From Amycolatopsis sp. 195334CR (GTDB lineage: Bacteria; Actinomycetota; Actinomycetes; Mycobacteriales; Pseudonocardiaceae): DNA of 64,000 bases. The DNA lies in the NCBI RefSeq assembly GCF_017309385.1, contig NZ_JAFJMJ010000002.1:1550001-1614000 (forward strand). The letters run 5' to 3'. Positions 26,446 to 34,679 of this stretch are shown here, in pieces. Position 1 is the stretch's first letter. The number at the start of each line of letters is the position of its first letter. Below the pieces are notes generated by a model, which saw nothing but the letters and a program-made list of their open reading frames with translations, did not search any database and was not told the DNA's origin. The position numbers and the translations under genes are program-made.

Positions 26446-27696
26446 GTGGACGGGGTGAGTACCGAGCTGAGCCTGCTCACCGGGGAACCGGCGGGCGAGA
26501 TGCTGACCGCGGTGGTCGGCGAGGCGGGCGGCACGCTGCTGCGCTGGTCCGCCACGCAGGTCGACCACCAGCCCCGCGGCCGGACCACGGTCGGCTACAC
26601 CGCGCGCGTGCGCTGGGGTGACGGGACCGAGACCGGCGAGACCTTCGGCGCGTGCTCCGGCCCGCTGCCCGACGGGGTGGTCCGGTTGAGCGACGGGGTG
26701 ACCGACATCGGTGTCTGGCGGTTCCCGTTCGACCCCGAACTCCCCGCGCTGCCCACGGCGTTCGACGCGGTGAGCATGCGGCGGCTGGTCGAGGGCGCCG
26801 GACTCCGCTGCGACGGCGAGGTCCGGTTGCGCGTGCGGTCGTACCGGCCGCGGCGGCGGGCGGTGATCGAGGTGACCACACCCGACCGGCGCCAGGTCTT
26901 CGTCAAGGTGGTGCGCCCGGCGCGGGCCCGCGACCTGCACGAACGGCACCGGCTGGCGGCTTCGGCCGCGGTGCCGCAGTCGCTCGGCTGGACCGACGAC
27001 GGACTGGTGCTGCTGGCGGGGTTGCCGGGGCGGACGCTGCGGCAGGCGCTGCTCAACGAGGAGTCCGTCGCACTGGACGCCGGCAGCGTGGTGTCCGCTT
27101 TGGACGGTCTGCCGCCGGAGCTGGCGACCGGTGAGCGCCGCCGCACCTGGGGGCAGAAAGCCGGGCACTACGCCGAGGTGATCGCCGCGGCCGCCCCGGA
27201 ATTCGCCGGTGCGGCCAGGGAAATCGCGCGGTCGGTGGACCACGACCGTCCACAAGGGCCGGACGTGCCGGTGCACGGCGATCTGTACGAGAACCAGCTG
27301 ATGGTGCGGGACGGCCGGGTGACCGGCCTGCTCGACATCGACGGCGCCGGCCGCGGGGAACGGCTCGACGACGCCGGTTGCCTGCTCGGCCACCTCGCCG
27401 TGCTCGCGCAGCTCCGGCCGGACCGCGCGGCCTCGATTCTGGCCGTCGGCACCGCGCTGGAGGAGCGGTTCACCGCGGACCTCGACCCGGCCGCGCTGGC
27501 CGGTCGTGCGGCGGCCGTGGTGCTTTCGCTGGCCACCGGGCCGCATCGCGTGCAGGAACCGGGCTGGCGGGAACAGACCGGCAGGCGGCTCGCGCTCGCG
27601 CGGGGGCTGCTGGATGAAAAGTCCTTCACCCGCGGGGCGGCCCTGGCTTCATCTTCGGGCGGCATCGTGGATCTTGTCAGCACAGAGAAGGAGTGA
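26446..27696 (+). CDS. APH-fold kinase with extra N-terminal domain
   Basis: 416 residues. The C-terminal two thirds are an APH-type kinase with VPVHGDLYENQLMV (catalytic loop) and VTGLLDIDGAGRGERLDD (metal site); the N-lobe lysine is in RQVFVKVVRPAR. The first 110 residues form a separate beta-rich region (TLLRWSATQVDHQPRGRTTV) that I do not recognise. Start is GTG 26446, or GTG 26455 three codons later. The coding end contains the RBS of the next gene, so the two are probably co-transcribed. Substrate unknown. Confidence 0.82.
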   Translation: MDGVSTELSLLTGEPAGEMLTAVVGEAGGTLLRWSATQVDHQPRGRTTVGYTARVRWGDGTETGETFGACSGPLPDGVVRLSDGVTDIGVWRFPFDPELPALPTAFDAVSMRRLVEGAGLRCDGEVRLRVRSYRPRRRAVIEVTTPDRRQVFVKVVRPARARDLHERHRLAASAAVPQSLGWTDDGLVLLAGLPGRTLRQALLNEESVALDAGSVVSALDGLPPELATGERRRTWGQKAGHYAEVIAAAAPEFAGAAREIARSVDHDRPQGPDVPVHGDLYENQLMVRDGRVTGLLDIDGAGRGERLDDAGCLLGHLAVLAQLRPDRAASILAVGTALEERFTADLDPAALAGRAAAVVLSLATGPHRVQEPGWREQTGRRLALARGLLDEKSFTRGAALASSSGGIVDLVSTEKE

Positions 27697-27699
27697 TCG

Positions 27700-28005
27700 A
27701 TGAACAAGCGACCGTGGATCATCGCCGGGGCGACCATCGCGCTGGCCGGGTTCGGCACCGCGGTGGCCGCCGCCGACGGGGGCACCTCGCTCAACGACCC
27801 GCAGCCCGCGCCGGTGGTGCAGCAGGTCGACGGGGCGGGTGCGGCCCCGGCCGCGGTGGACCAGTCGCCGGAGTCCGCCGACTCGCCCGCCGCCTCGCCG
27901 GTGGACTCGGCCGATTCCGCCGCGGACTCGCCGGACGACGTGGCCCAGCAGAACCAGGCCCCCGACACGGCGAACACCGCGGACACCGCCGACAGCCCCA
28001 ACTGA
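27700..28005 (+). CDS. Small secreted acidic low-complexity protein
   Basis: 101 residues. Signal peptide MNKRPWIIAGATIALAGFGT with cleavage near AVAAA. The mature 75 residues are almost only A, D, S, P, V, Q and T, with Asp-Ser-Ala/Pro runs (SPESADSPAASPVDSADSAA) and no cysteine: an unstructured acidic peptide. RBS AGGAG is 7 nt before the ATG and lies inside the previous gene's end. Possible roles are a wall spacer, a cation binder or a sacrificial peptide; none is shown. A small GC hairpin (28031-28043) and a long palindrome follow it. Confidence 0.78.
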   Translation: MNKRPWIIAGATIALAGFGTAVAAADGGTSLNDPQPAPVVQQVDGAGAAPAAVDQSPESADSPAASPVDSADSAADSPDDVAQQNQAPDTANTADTADSPN

Positions 28006-28045
28006 CCCGCGACTCCGCCGATCGCGGGAGGCCCCTCCGGGGCGA

Positions 28046-28100
28046 TGCTGTGAATGTGGCTTTCACAGCGGAATCCGCAGTGAAAGCCACATTCACAGCA
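28046..28100. repeat. Palindromic element: 21-bp perfect arms, 13-nt loop
   Basis: Left arm 28046-28066 begins TGCTGTGAATGTGGCTTTCA and matches the right arm 28080-28100 perfectly. The loop agcggaatccgca is of form nGCG-N5-CGCn. It lies 40 bp after a plus-strand gene and before a convergent minus-strand gene, so it can act as a bidirectional terminator. It shares loop design and the GTGGCTTTC arm core with the element at 44375. Confidence 0.8.
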
Positions 28101-28167
28101 CCCGGGCGACCCGTAGCCCACTGAGACCGGTGACCGGGGTGTCTCCTCCCCTCGACGACCGCCCCGG

Positions 28168-28980
28168 TCACCCCCAGTGGGCGGGCGCGGCCAGCGACGG
28201 CGGCAGCCCCGTGCTGCCGTCGCCCCTGGCCGAGTCCACTTGGGACTGGATGAGGAACACGGCTTCGGTGAGCTCGGCGCCACGCAGGTCCGCGTCGCGG
28301 AAGTCGGCACCGATCACGTCGGCGAGCCGCAGGTCCGCGCCGCGCAGATCGGCCCCGATCAGGTAGGCGCCCCGCAGGTTGGCCCCGGCCAGCTTGGCGT
28401 TCTTCAGCCGCGCGCCGATGAGGTCGGCGCCGCGGTGGTTCTTCTTCTTGCCCGCCACCGAAGCACGGGCGAGTTCACTGGCCCGCGACAGCAGCACGTT
28501 CGCCTCTTCGCGCAACCCGGCGACGTCGGTTTCCAGCAGCGTTTCCGGATTTTCCCCGGTACGCAGGTCGATCCGCTCGCGGATCTCGTGCAATCCACTG
28601 TGGACCTTCTTCGCCTGCGGCAGGGCGAGCGCTTCGGTCAGGTAGTAGAGCAACTCGTGCAGGTGCCGCATAACCGGGAAGACCTCGAACATCTCCTTCG
28701 CGGTTTCCGGGGCCCGGCGCCAGTCGCGCCCGCCGTAGGTGAGCTGCGCGACCTTCTGACCCGCGCCGAAGCAGTCGTAGACCGTGCAGCCGGGGAAACC
28801 CCGCGGCCGCAGCTCGGTGTGGATCCCGCAGCGGAAGTCTTCGAGCAGGTTGGGGCACGCGCGCCCGGCCGGTTTGTCGATGGCGAAATCAGCGGATTTC
28901 GCGAACGCGGGTGCCACGCAGCACAACGCGAAGCACTGTGCGCAGTCGGCCCGCAGCGCACTGCGGTCTAGCTCGGGCAA
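28168..28980 (-). CDS. Cys-rich pentapeptide-repeat protein
   Basis: 270 residues. Eight cysteines lie in the first 70 residues (CAQCFALCC, CPNLLEDFRC, GCTVYDCFGAG), a pattern that suggests a metal site. A helical middle follows. Then residues about 185-240 are pentapeptide repeats (ADLIGARLKNAKLAGANLRG, then AYLIGADLRGADLRL), which build a right-handed quadrilateral beta helix. Some pentapeptide proteins mimic DNA and protect gyrase (family knowledge); the Cys-rich front makes a direct match unlikely. The TTG at 28980 has GGAG 7 nt upstream. Confidence 0.85.
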   Translation of the reverse strand: MPELDRSALRADCAQCFALCCVAPAFAKSADFAIDKPAGRACPNLLEDFRCGIHTELRPRGFPGCTVYDCFGAGQKVAQLTYGGRDWRRAPETAKEMFEVFPVMRHLHELLYYLTEALALPQAKKVHSGLHEIRERIDLRTGENPETLLETDVAGLREEANVLLSRASELARASVAGKKKNHRGADLIGARLKNAKLAGANLRGAYLIGADLRGADLRLADVIGADFRDADLRGAELTEAVFLIQSQVDSARGDGSTGLPPSLAAPAHWG

Positions 28981-29023
28981 AACGGGCTCCAGCCGGGGTT
29001 CTCACGAGGACGTCCGGCCGAGT

Positions 29024-29629
29024 TTACTCGCTGACCAGGAGGAAGATCGCGGTGCAGCGGGCGATCACCTGCTCCTCGGTGAAGTCGAGGTCGCCGTCGA
29101 GCCACGCGGTCAGCGTCTGCGACAGCCCGCCGACCAGGAATTCGGTGTCCAGTTCCAGTGTGGCGTCCTTGGCGGCCCCGTAGAACACCCTGGCTTGCGT
29201 GCCGAGCAACCCGGCGAACATGCGGGCCGACGCCGCGCGCCGCTCGGCCAGTACCGCGAGGGTGAGCTTCGGCGAGAACAGCAGCCTGCCCCGGCGCGGG
29301 TCCTCGGCGACCAGCCGGACGATGTTGGCCAGCCCGGCCCGGACCTTGGTGTGCGCGTCGTCGGGCGCGCTCTGCACCGCGGCGAGCGTGGTCTCGGCGA
29401 TCTCGGCGACGACGTGGTCGAACACCGCGGCGGCCAGCGCGTCCCGGTCGGCGAAGCTCTCGTAGAAGTACCTGGCCGCGAGCCCGGCCGCCTTGCACGC
29501 GCCACGCACGGTCAGCGTGCCCTCGGTGCCGAGCAGGTCGAAGCCGGCCGCGACGAACTGCGCCCGGCGCTCGGCCTGGCGGTCCCCGCCGGCCACCCCG
29601 CCGTAGACGCGCAGGGGTGAAGTCTCCAT
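29024..29629 (-). CDS. TetR-family regulator
   Basis: 201 residues. The helix-turn-helix is LTVRGACKAAGLAARYFYES followed by ADRDAL. Ligand domain all-helical. It is divergent from the MpaB-like oxygenase and acyl-CoA dehydrogenase genes and probably controls them. A -35-like TTGACA at 29639-29644 reads toward them. I found no clear palindrome in the 75-bp gap. Confidence 0.88.
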   Translation of the reverse strand: METSPLRVYGGVAGGDRQAERRAQFVAAGFDLLGTEGTLTVRGACKAAGLAARYFYESFADRDALAAAVFDHVVAEIAETTLAAVQSAPDDAHTKVRAGLANIVRLVAEDPRRGRLLFSPKLTLAVLAERRAASARMFAGLLGTQARVFYGAAKDATLELDTEFLVGGLSQTLTAWLDGDLDFTEEQVIARCTAIFLLVSE

Positions 29630-29704
29630 GGCCCCATCTTGACAGGTTCCGTCCCCAGCCGGTCTGATATCTGCGAACGGACGTGAGCAGAATTGGAGCC
29701 GAGC

Positions 29705-30505
29705 ATGCCCGATCTGGACGACGCCGTGATCGGCGCCGGCTTGCTGGCCGGTACCGCGAACGTGATCATGCAGCTCAGCCGCCCCGGCGTCGGCTACGGC
29801 GTGGCCGAGAGCCGGGTGCACGGCGGGAACGTGTTCAAGCACCCGGTCAAGCGCACCCGGACCACGCTGACCTACCTCGCCGTGGCCGCGCTCGGCACGG
29901 ACGAGGAGCGGCGGGCCTACCGGCGAGGGGTGAACCGGCAGCACGCCCAGGTGCGCTCGACCGAGGCGAGCCCGGTCCAGTACAACGCCTTCGACGAGGA
30001 CCTCCAGCTGTGGGTCGCGGCCTGCCTGTACAAGGGCTTCGAGGACACCTACACGCTGTTCGGCAGGCCGATGGACGAGGAGACCGCCGAGGCGATCTAC
30101 CAGTCGTCGGCCGCCTTCGGCACCACGCTGCAGGTGCGCCGCGAGAGCTGGCCCGCCGACCGGACCGCCTTCGCCGAGTACTGGGAGAAGTCGCTGGACC
30201 GGGTCGAGCTCGACGACCGCATCCGGGCCTACCTGACCGACCTGGTCGAGCTGCGCTTCCTGCCCGGGATCGCCCGCCCCTTCGCCCCGCTGCACCGGTT
30301 CGTCACCACCGGGTTCCTGCCGCCGCGGTTCCGCGAGGAGATGCGGTTGCCGTGGAGCCACCGCCACCAGCGCCGGTTCGACGCCCTGATGCGCGCCCTC
30401 GCGGTGGTGGTCCGGCTCTCGCCGACGCCGCTGCGGCGGTTCCCCTACAACCTCTGCCTGTGGGACCTGCGGCGGCGCCTCGCCGCCGGCCGCCCACTCG
30501 TCTGA
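29705..30505 (+). CDS. MpaB-type oxygenase family protein (DUF2236)
   Basis: 266 residues. It matches the DUF2236/MpaB family: NVIMQLSRPGVGYGVAESRV near the start, RTTLTYLAVAALGT, and HAQVRSTEASPVQYNAFDED, then the conserved WVAACLYKGFEDTYTLF. Members include haem-containing oxygenases such as latex-clearing protein and MpaB; the histidines in VAESRVHGGNVFKH and NRQHAQVR are candidate ligands. The ATG at 29705 has GGAG 5 nt upstream. The acyl-CoA dehydrogenase gene starts 20 bp later, so the two probably act in one lipid or terpenoid oxidation pathway. Confidence 0.85.
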   Translation: MPDLDDAVIGAGLLAGTANVIMQLSRPGVGYGVAESRVHGGNVFKHPVKRTRTTLTYLAVAALGTDEERRAYRRGVNRQHAQVRSTEASPVQYNAFDEDLQLWVAACLYKGFEDTYTLFGRPMDEETAEAIYQSSAAFGTTLQVRRESWPADRTAFAEYWEKSLDRVELDDRIRAYLTDLVELRFLPGIARPFAPLHRFVTTGFLPPRFREEMRLPWSHRHQRRFDALMRALAVVVRLSPTPLRRFPYNLCLWDLRRRLAAGRPLV

Positions 30506-30524
30506 ACCCCGAAAGGTGCCCGAA

Positions 30525-31625
30525 ATGACCGACCAGGACGACTTCGTCAAGGCCATCGGCGAGTTCTGCCGTCGCGAGGTGGACCGCAAGCAGCGCGTCT
30601 CGCACGACGACGAGCTCTACCGCAAGCTCGCCGACCTCGGCTGGCTCGGCCTGGCGCTGCCGGAGGAGTACGGCGGGGCCGGCCGCGGCATGGCCGACCT
30701 GGTGCTCTTCCTGGAGGAGACGGCGTACTGGCGGGCACCGATCGGCGGGTTCGCCACCACGATCATCGCCGCCGCGGCGTACGAGAAGTTCGGTTCGGCC
30801 GAGCAGAAGCGCGAGATCCTGCCCGCGGTGGCGAGCGGCTCGGTGCTGTCCATCTCGATGTCCGAGCCGGAGGCCGGGTCCGACGTCGGCGCGCTGAGCT
30901 GCCGGGCCGAGCGCGGCGGTGACGGGTGGGTGCTCAACGGGCAGAAGACCTGGTGCTCGAACGCGCACTTCGCCGAGCACATCCTGCTGGTCGCGCGCAC
31001 CTCGCCCGGGGAGGGCAAGCACGCGGGCATGACCATGTTCTCGGTGCCCTCGACGGTGGACGGGCTGGCCGTGCGCGGGATCGAGACGATGGGCGGCAAG
31101 GAGGTCAACGACCTCTACCTGACCGACGTGGTGCTGCCCGCCGACGCCGTGGTCGGCACCGTCGACCAGGGCTGGAAGCAGCTGATGACCGGGCTGAACC
31201 TGGAGCGGATGATCCTGGCCGCGGTGATGCTGGGCACCGCCCGCCGCGCCTTCGACGACGCGCTGGCCTACGTCCGCGAGCGCCACCAGTTCGGGCAGCC
31301 GATCGGCAGCTTCCAGGCGCTGCGGCACCGGCTCGCCGACCACGCCACCGAACTGGAGTGCACCCGGCTGCTGGTGCACGACGTGGCCGCCAAGATCGAC
31401 GCGAACCCGGACCAGAGCCTGCCGAGGGAGGCGTCCATGGCCAAGCTGAAGGCCACCGAGTTCGCCAAGGCGATGGCGCTGGACGGCATGCAGATGCTCG
31501 GCGGGTACGGGTACGCCACCGAATACGGCATGGAGGGTTTGCTGCGCTCGGCCGTGGTGTCCACTGTGTACGGTGGAACCAGCGAGATCCAGCGGGACAT
31601 CATCGGCAAGACCTACGGTTTGTGA
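30525..31625 (+). CDS. Acyl-CoA dehydrogenase
   Basis: 366 residues. Flavin-binding ISMSEPEAGSDVGALSCRAE, VLNGQKTWCSNA and the C-terminal YGGTSEIQRDIIGKTYG are typical of the family. The expected catalytic base region is LGGYGYATEYGMEGLLRSAV. It oxidises an acyl-CoA to the 2,3-enoyl-CoA with FAD. The substrate is not clear; association with an MpaB-type oxygenase suggests a bulky or branched acid. ATG 30525 follows GAAAGG. It lies second after the MpaB-type gene. Confidence 0.92.
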   Translation: MTDQDDFVKAIGEFCRREVDRKQRVSHDDELYRKLADLGWLGLALPEEYGGAGRGMADLVLFLEETAYWRAPIGGFATTIIAAAAYEKFGSAEQKREILPAVASGSVLSISMSEPEAGSDVGALSCRAERGGDGWVLNGQKTWCSNAHFAEHILLVARTSPGEGKHAGMTMFSVPSTVDGLAVRGIETMGGKEVNDLYLTDVVLPADAVVGTVDQGWKQLMTGLNLERMILAAVMLGTARRAFDDALAYVRERHQFGQPIGSFQALRHRLADHATELECTRLLVHDVAAKIDANPDQSLPREASMAKLKATEFAKAMALDGMQMLGGYGYATEYGMEGLLRSAVVSTVYGGTSEIQRDIIGKTYGL

Positions 31626-31736
31626 TCCACTTTCCCGGAGATGAGTGGAAACGAACCGCGGATGCTTTTCCCCGCGGCGAAAGCACATTCTCCCCCGAAT
31701 CGGTAATGGGCGGCACGCATTGTTAGGGTGCGTGTC

Positions 31737-32105
31737 ATGTGGAGCCGCGGAGTGGCCGCTGCCGTGCTCGTGCTCGGCGTGGCCGCGGTACCCGGGGATC
31801 GCGTCGGCACGGTGGCCGCCGAGAACGACGCCGAAGTCAGGCAGCTGCTCGCCGGGGTGCAGGAGCTGAACGACGCCGTGCTGGCGCAGAAGGACAAGCT
31901 GGTCGCCATGGTCGGGGTGCTGGGCTCGATCGCCGACCAGCGCGAGGCCGTTTCCGCCATGCTCGGTGACGTGAACGAGCTGACCGCCGCGGCCGCCCGC
32001 CTGCTTTCCGAGAACGGCCCGGAGTTCGGCACGCTGCTCGACCAACTGCGCACCATCACCGAGCGAGTGGGTCCGGGCGAAGTGGACCTGGCGGGACGCA
32101 TCTAG
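31737..32105 (+). CDS. Secreted helical protein resembling an Mce-family tail
   Basis: 122 residues. Signal peptide up to about residue 30 (VAAAVLVLGVAAVPG), then one long alpha-helical stretch (LLAGVQELNDAVLAQKDKLV, VGVLGSIADQREAVSAMLGD, LLSENGPEFGTLLDQLRTIT). The latter part resembles the helical barrel region of Mce lipid-transport proteins, but the MCE beta domain is absent. It could be a stand-alone accessory or a remnant. Start ATG 31737; upstream RBS is weak (AGGG). The TetR gene follows in the same direction. Confidence 0.65.
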   Translation: MWSRGVAAAVLVLGVAAVPGDRVGTVAAENDAEVRQLLAGVQELNDAVLAQKDKLVAMVGVLGSIADQREAVSAMLGDVNELTAAAARLLSENGPEFGTLLDQLRTITERVGPGEVDLAGRI

Positions 32106-32121
32106 GTGTAGCCTGCGCCCC

Positions 32122-32667
32122 GTGGAAGACGAGGTCGCGGCCGGTCTGGTCCTCGATGCCGCCGAGGAACTGTTCTACGGGCGCGGGATCCAGGCGGTCG
32201 GCATGGACGCCGTGCGCACGCGCTCCGGGATTTCGCTCAAACGCCTGTACCGCCTGTTCGCCTCCAAGGATGAACTGGTCGAGGCGTACCTGACCCGGCG
32301 GGACGAACGCTGGCGCGCGCGGTTGCAGGCGCACGTCTCGGCGGTCGCCGAACCGGGGGAGCGGGTGCTCGCGGTGTTCGACTGGCTGGCGATCTGGTTC
32401 GCCGAACCCGATTTCCGCGGGTGCGCGTTCATCAATTCCTACGGTGAACTCGGCCCCACCTCGGCGCGGATCGCGGAGATTTCCCGGTCGCACAAACGCC
32501 GGTTCCGCGAATACGTGGAATCGCTGGCCGCCGAGGCCGGGCTGGCCGCCGAGCTCGCCGCGCAACTGGTGCTGCTGGCCGAGGGCGCGATGGTGGTGGC
32601 GGGCATGGAGCCGGGGCCCGCGCCCGCCCGGGACGCCCGCCGTGCCGCCGAGGCCCTCTTGCGCTGA
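32122..32667 (+). CDS. TetR-family regulator
   Basis: 181 residues. HTH is [20 protein letters not shown] followed by SKDELV. The C-terminal part ([20 protein letters not shown]) is the TetR_C subtype that senses small electrophiles or aromatics, with a Cys in RGCAF. GTG start at 32122. It is followed by the DUF1348 gene in the same direction; a perfect palindrome sits between them. The likely target is that gene. Confidence 0.9.
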   Translation: MEDEVAAGLVLDAAEELFYGRGIQAVGMDAVRTRSGISLKRLYRLFASKDELVEAYLTRRDERWRARLQAHVSAVAEPGERVLAVFDWLAIWFAEPDFRGCAFINSYGELGPTSARIAEISRSHKRRFREYVESLAAEAGLAAELAAQLVLLAEGAMVVAGMEPGPAPARDARRAAEALLR

Positions 32668-32697
32668 CGGTCGCCGCCCTCGTAGGGTCCACCACGC

Positions 32698-32715
32698 GGA
32701 GAACGAGCGTTCTCC
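32698..32715 (+). promoter_or_regulatory. Palindromic TetR operator before the DUF1348 gene
   Basis: GGAGAACGagCGTTCTCC has perfect 8-bp arms. It lies 17-34 bp upstream of the DUF1348 start and 31 bp after the TetR stop. The position over a promoter and the adjacent TetR gene make it a good operator candidate. Confidence 0.65.
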
Positions 32716-32731
32716 GACGTCTGGAGGGAAC

Positions 32732-33199
32732 ATGACCGACCGCCCGCCGCTGCCGCCGTTCACCCGTGAGACGGCGATCGAGAAGATCCGGCTCGCGGAG
32801 GACGCGTGGAACACCCGCGACCCGGAGCGGGTCTCGCTCGCCTACACCACCGGCACGCGGTGGCGGAACCGCGCCGAGTTCGCGCACGGCCGTGAGGAGG
32901 TGGTCGCCCTGCTCCGCCGGAAGTGGGCCGCGGAACTGGAGTACCGGCTGATCAAGGAACTCTGGGCCTTCGGCGGCAACCGGATCGCGGTGCGCTACGC
33001 CTACGAATGCCGCGACGACGCGGGGAACTGGAGCCGGAACTACGGCAACGAGAACTGGGAGTTCGACGACCACGGCCTGATGGCGGTGCGGCACGCCTCG
33101 ATCAACACGCTGCCGATCGCGGAGGCCGACCGCAAGTACTTCTGGCCCCTCGGCCGCCGCCCCGACGATCACCCCGGGTTGTCCGACCTGGGGTTGTGA
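32732..33199 (+). CDS. DUF1348 NTF2-like protein
   Basis: 155 residues. [60 protein letters not shown] and [20 protein letters not shown] are all hallmarks of DUF1348, an NTF2-fold family of single-domain proteins. RBS GGAGGG is 4 nt before the ATG. Members are widespread in bacteria and often next to stress regulators; no reaction is established. Control by the upstream TetR through the palindrome is likely. Confidence 0.9.
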   Translation: MTDRPPLPPFTRETAIEKIRLAEDAWNTRDPERVSLAYTTGTRWRNRAEFAHGREEVVALLRRKWAAELEYRLIKELWAFGGNRIAVRYAYECRDDAGNWSRNYGNENWEFDDHGLMAVRHASINTLPIAEADRKYFWPLGRRPDDHPGLSDLGL

Positions 33200-33278
33200 T
33201 TACCCGGAGCGGACGAATCGGGGTCTTCTCGGGGGTGTCACCGATGCGAACCACGCGCCGAGGCCGCATGGTGGAGGT

Positions 33279-33476
33279 ATGACAACACCGACGAGGACAT
33301 TGGCCAGGTCGAGGGACAACCGGGTGATCGCGGGTGTCTGCGCCGGGATCGCCCGCAAGATGGGGTGGAAGCCGCGGACCGTGCGGATCCTTTTTGTGGT
33401 CTCCTGCGTCCTGCCGGGCCCGCAGTTCCTCATCTACCTGGCCCTCTGGCTCCTGATCCCCCAGGACAAGTACTGA
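33279..33476 (+). CDS. PspC-domain membrane protein
   Basis: 65 residues, nearly the bare PspC domain: RDNRVIAGVCAGIARKMGWK, then TVRILFVVSCVLPGPQFLIYLALWLLIP as one or two membrane passes. PspC domains act in envelope-stress sensing in enterobacteria; this short form is common in actinobacteria, where the partner is unclear. The ATG has GGAGG only 1 nt upstream, so initiation may be leaderless or weak. A hairpin (33485-33508) follows. Confidence 0.88.
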   Translation: MTTPTRTLARSRDNRVIAGVCAGIARKMGWKPRTVRILFVVSCVLPGPQFLIYLALWLLIPQDKY

Positions 33477-33484
33477 GCCCCACG

Positions 33485-33508
33485 CCGGTGTGACCGCGTT
33501 CACCCCGG
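33485..33508 (+). terminator. Hairpin after the PspC gene
   Basis: CCGG-t-GTGA and TCAC-c-CCGG can pair around a 6-nt loop with one internal mismatch. It begins 8 bp after the PspC stop. Likely a terminator separating it from the next gene. Confidence 0.4.
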
Positions 33509-33566
33509 TGGGTCGTCACAGCTGGGCCGGTTCGCCGGTTCAGGGTGACGACGGAAGGGGAACGAA

Positions 33567-34679
33567 ATGGCAGCGAAGATCGTGGTACTCGGCGCGGGTT
33601 ACGCGGGGCTGATGGCGGCGAAGTTGGTCGCCAAGCGCGCCGGCGCCCAGGTGACGCTGGTCAACGCGGGCACGCGGTTCGTCGAGCGGGTGCGCCTGCA
33701 CCAGCTGGCCTCCGGGCAGCCGATGCGCGACCTGCCGCTGGCGGACCTGCTGGCGGGCACCCGCATCCAGCTGGTGGTCGACCGGGTCACCCGCATCGAC
33801 GCCCAGCGGCGCGAGGTGGAACTGGCCGCGGGCGAACCCATCGGCTACGACGTGCTGGTCTACGCGCTGGGCAGCCGCGCCGATCTGGGCGCGGTGCCCG
33901 GCGCGGCCGAGCACGCCCACGCCGTGGCGGGCGGCGAGGACGCCGTCCGCCTGCGGGACCGGCTGCGCGACAGCCAGGTGGTTGCGGTCGCCGGCGGCGG
34001 GCTCACCGGCCTCGAAGCGGCCACCGAACTGGCCGAGACCCACCCGCACCTCAAGGTCCGGCTGGTGACCGGCGGCAAGCTCGGCGCCGCGCTGTCGGAA
34101 CGCGGCAGGCGCCACGTGTGGAACACCTTCACCCGGCTCGGCATCGAGGTGCGCGACGAGGTGCGGATCGCCGAGGTGGGAAAGGACGGGCTGGTGCTCG
34201 GCGACGGCGAGCACGTGGCCGCCGACACGGTCGTCTGGACCACCGGATTCCAGGTCTCACCACTGGCCCGCGAGGCCGGGCTCGCCGTGGAGGACAACGG
34301 TCGGCTGGTGGTGGACGAGACGCTGCGCTCGGTGTCGCACCCGGAGATCTACGGCATCGGTGACGCCGCCGCGGCCCGTCGCCCGGACGGCCAGGAACTG
34401 CGCATGGCTTGTGCTACCGGCATTCCCGCCGCGGTCTACGCGAGCAAGGCGATCACCGACCGGCTGGCCGGGCGCACGCCGAAACCGCTGGAGTTCCGGT
34501 TCTTCAACCAGTGCATCAGCCTCGGCCGCCGCGACGGCCTGATCCAGTTCGTCCGCGCCGACGACAGCCCGGTCGAGAAGGTGCTCACCGGCAGGCTGGC
34601 GGCGGTCTACAAGGAAGCCGTCGTGCGCAGCACGATCCTCGGCGCCCGGCGTCCCGGTTTGGTGGCCGCGGTCGCTTAG
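33567..34679 (+). CDS. NDH-2-like NAD(P)H oxidoreductase
   Basis: 370 residues. FAD-binding GAGYAGLMAAKLVAKR near the start, NAD-binding VAVAGGGLTGLEAATELAET near 142, and the late FAD motif EIYGIGDAAAARRPDG. The family (NDH-2/AIFM-like) moves electrons from NAD(P)H to a quinone or soluble acceptor. It lacks the C-terminal membrane helix of NDH-2, so it may be soluble. The 3' end overlaps the convergent FHA gene by 4 bp. Confidence 0.88.
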   Translation: MAAKIVVLGAGYAGLMAAKLVAKRAGAQVTLVNAGTRFVERVRLHQLASGQPMRDLPLADLLAGTRIQLVVDRVTRIDAQRREVELAAGEPIGYDVLVYALGSRADLGAVPGAAEHAHAVAGGEDAVRLRDRLRDSQVVAVAGGGLTGLEAATELAETHPHLKVRLVTGGKLGAALSERGRRHVWNTFTRLGIEVRDEVRIAEVGKDGLVLGDGEHVAADTVVWTTGFQVSPLAREAGLAVEDNGRLVVDETLRSVSHPEIYGIGDAAAARRPDGQELRMACATGIPAAVYASKAITDRLAGRTPKPLEFRFFNQCISLGRRDGLIQFVRADDSPVEKVLTGRLAAVYKEAVVRSTILGARRPGLVAAVA

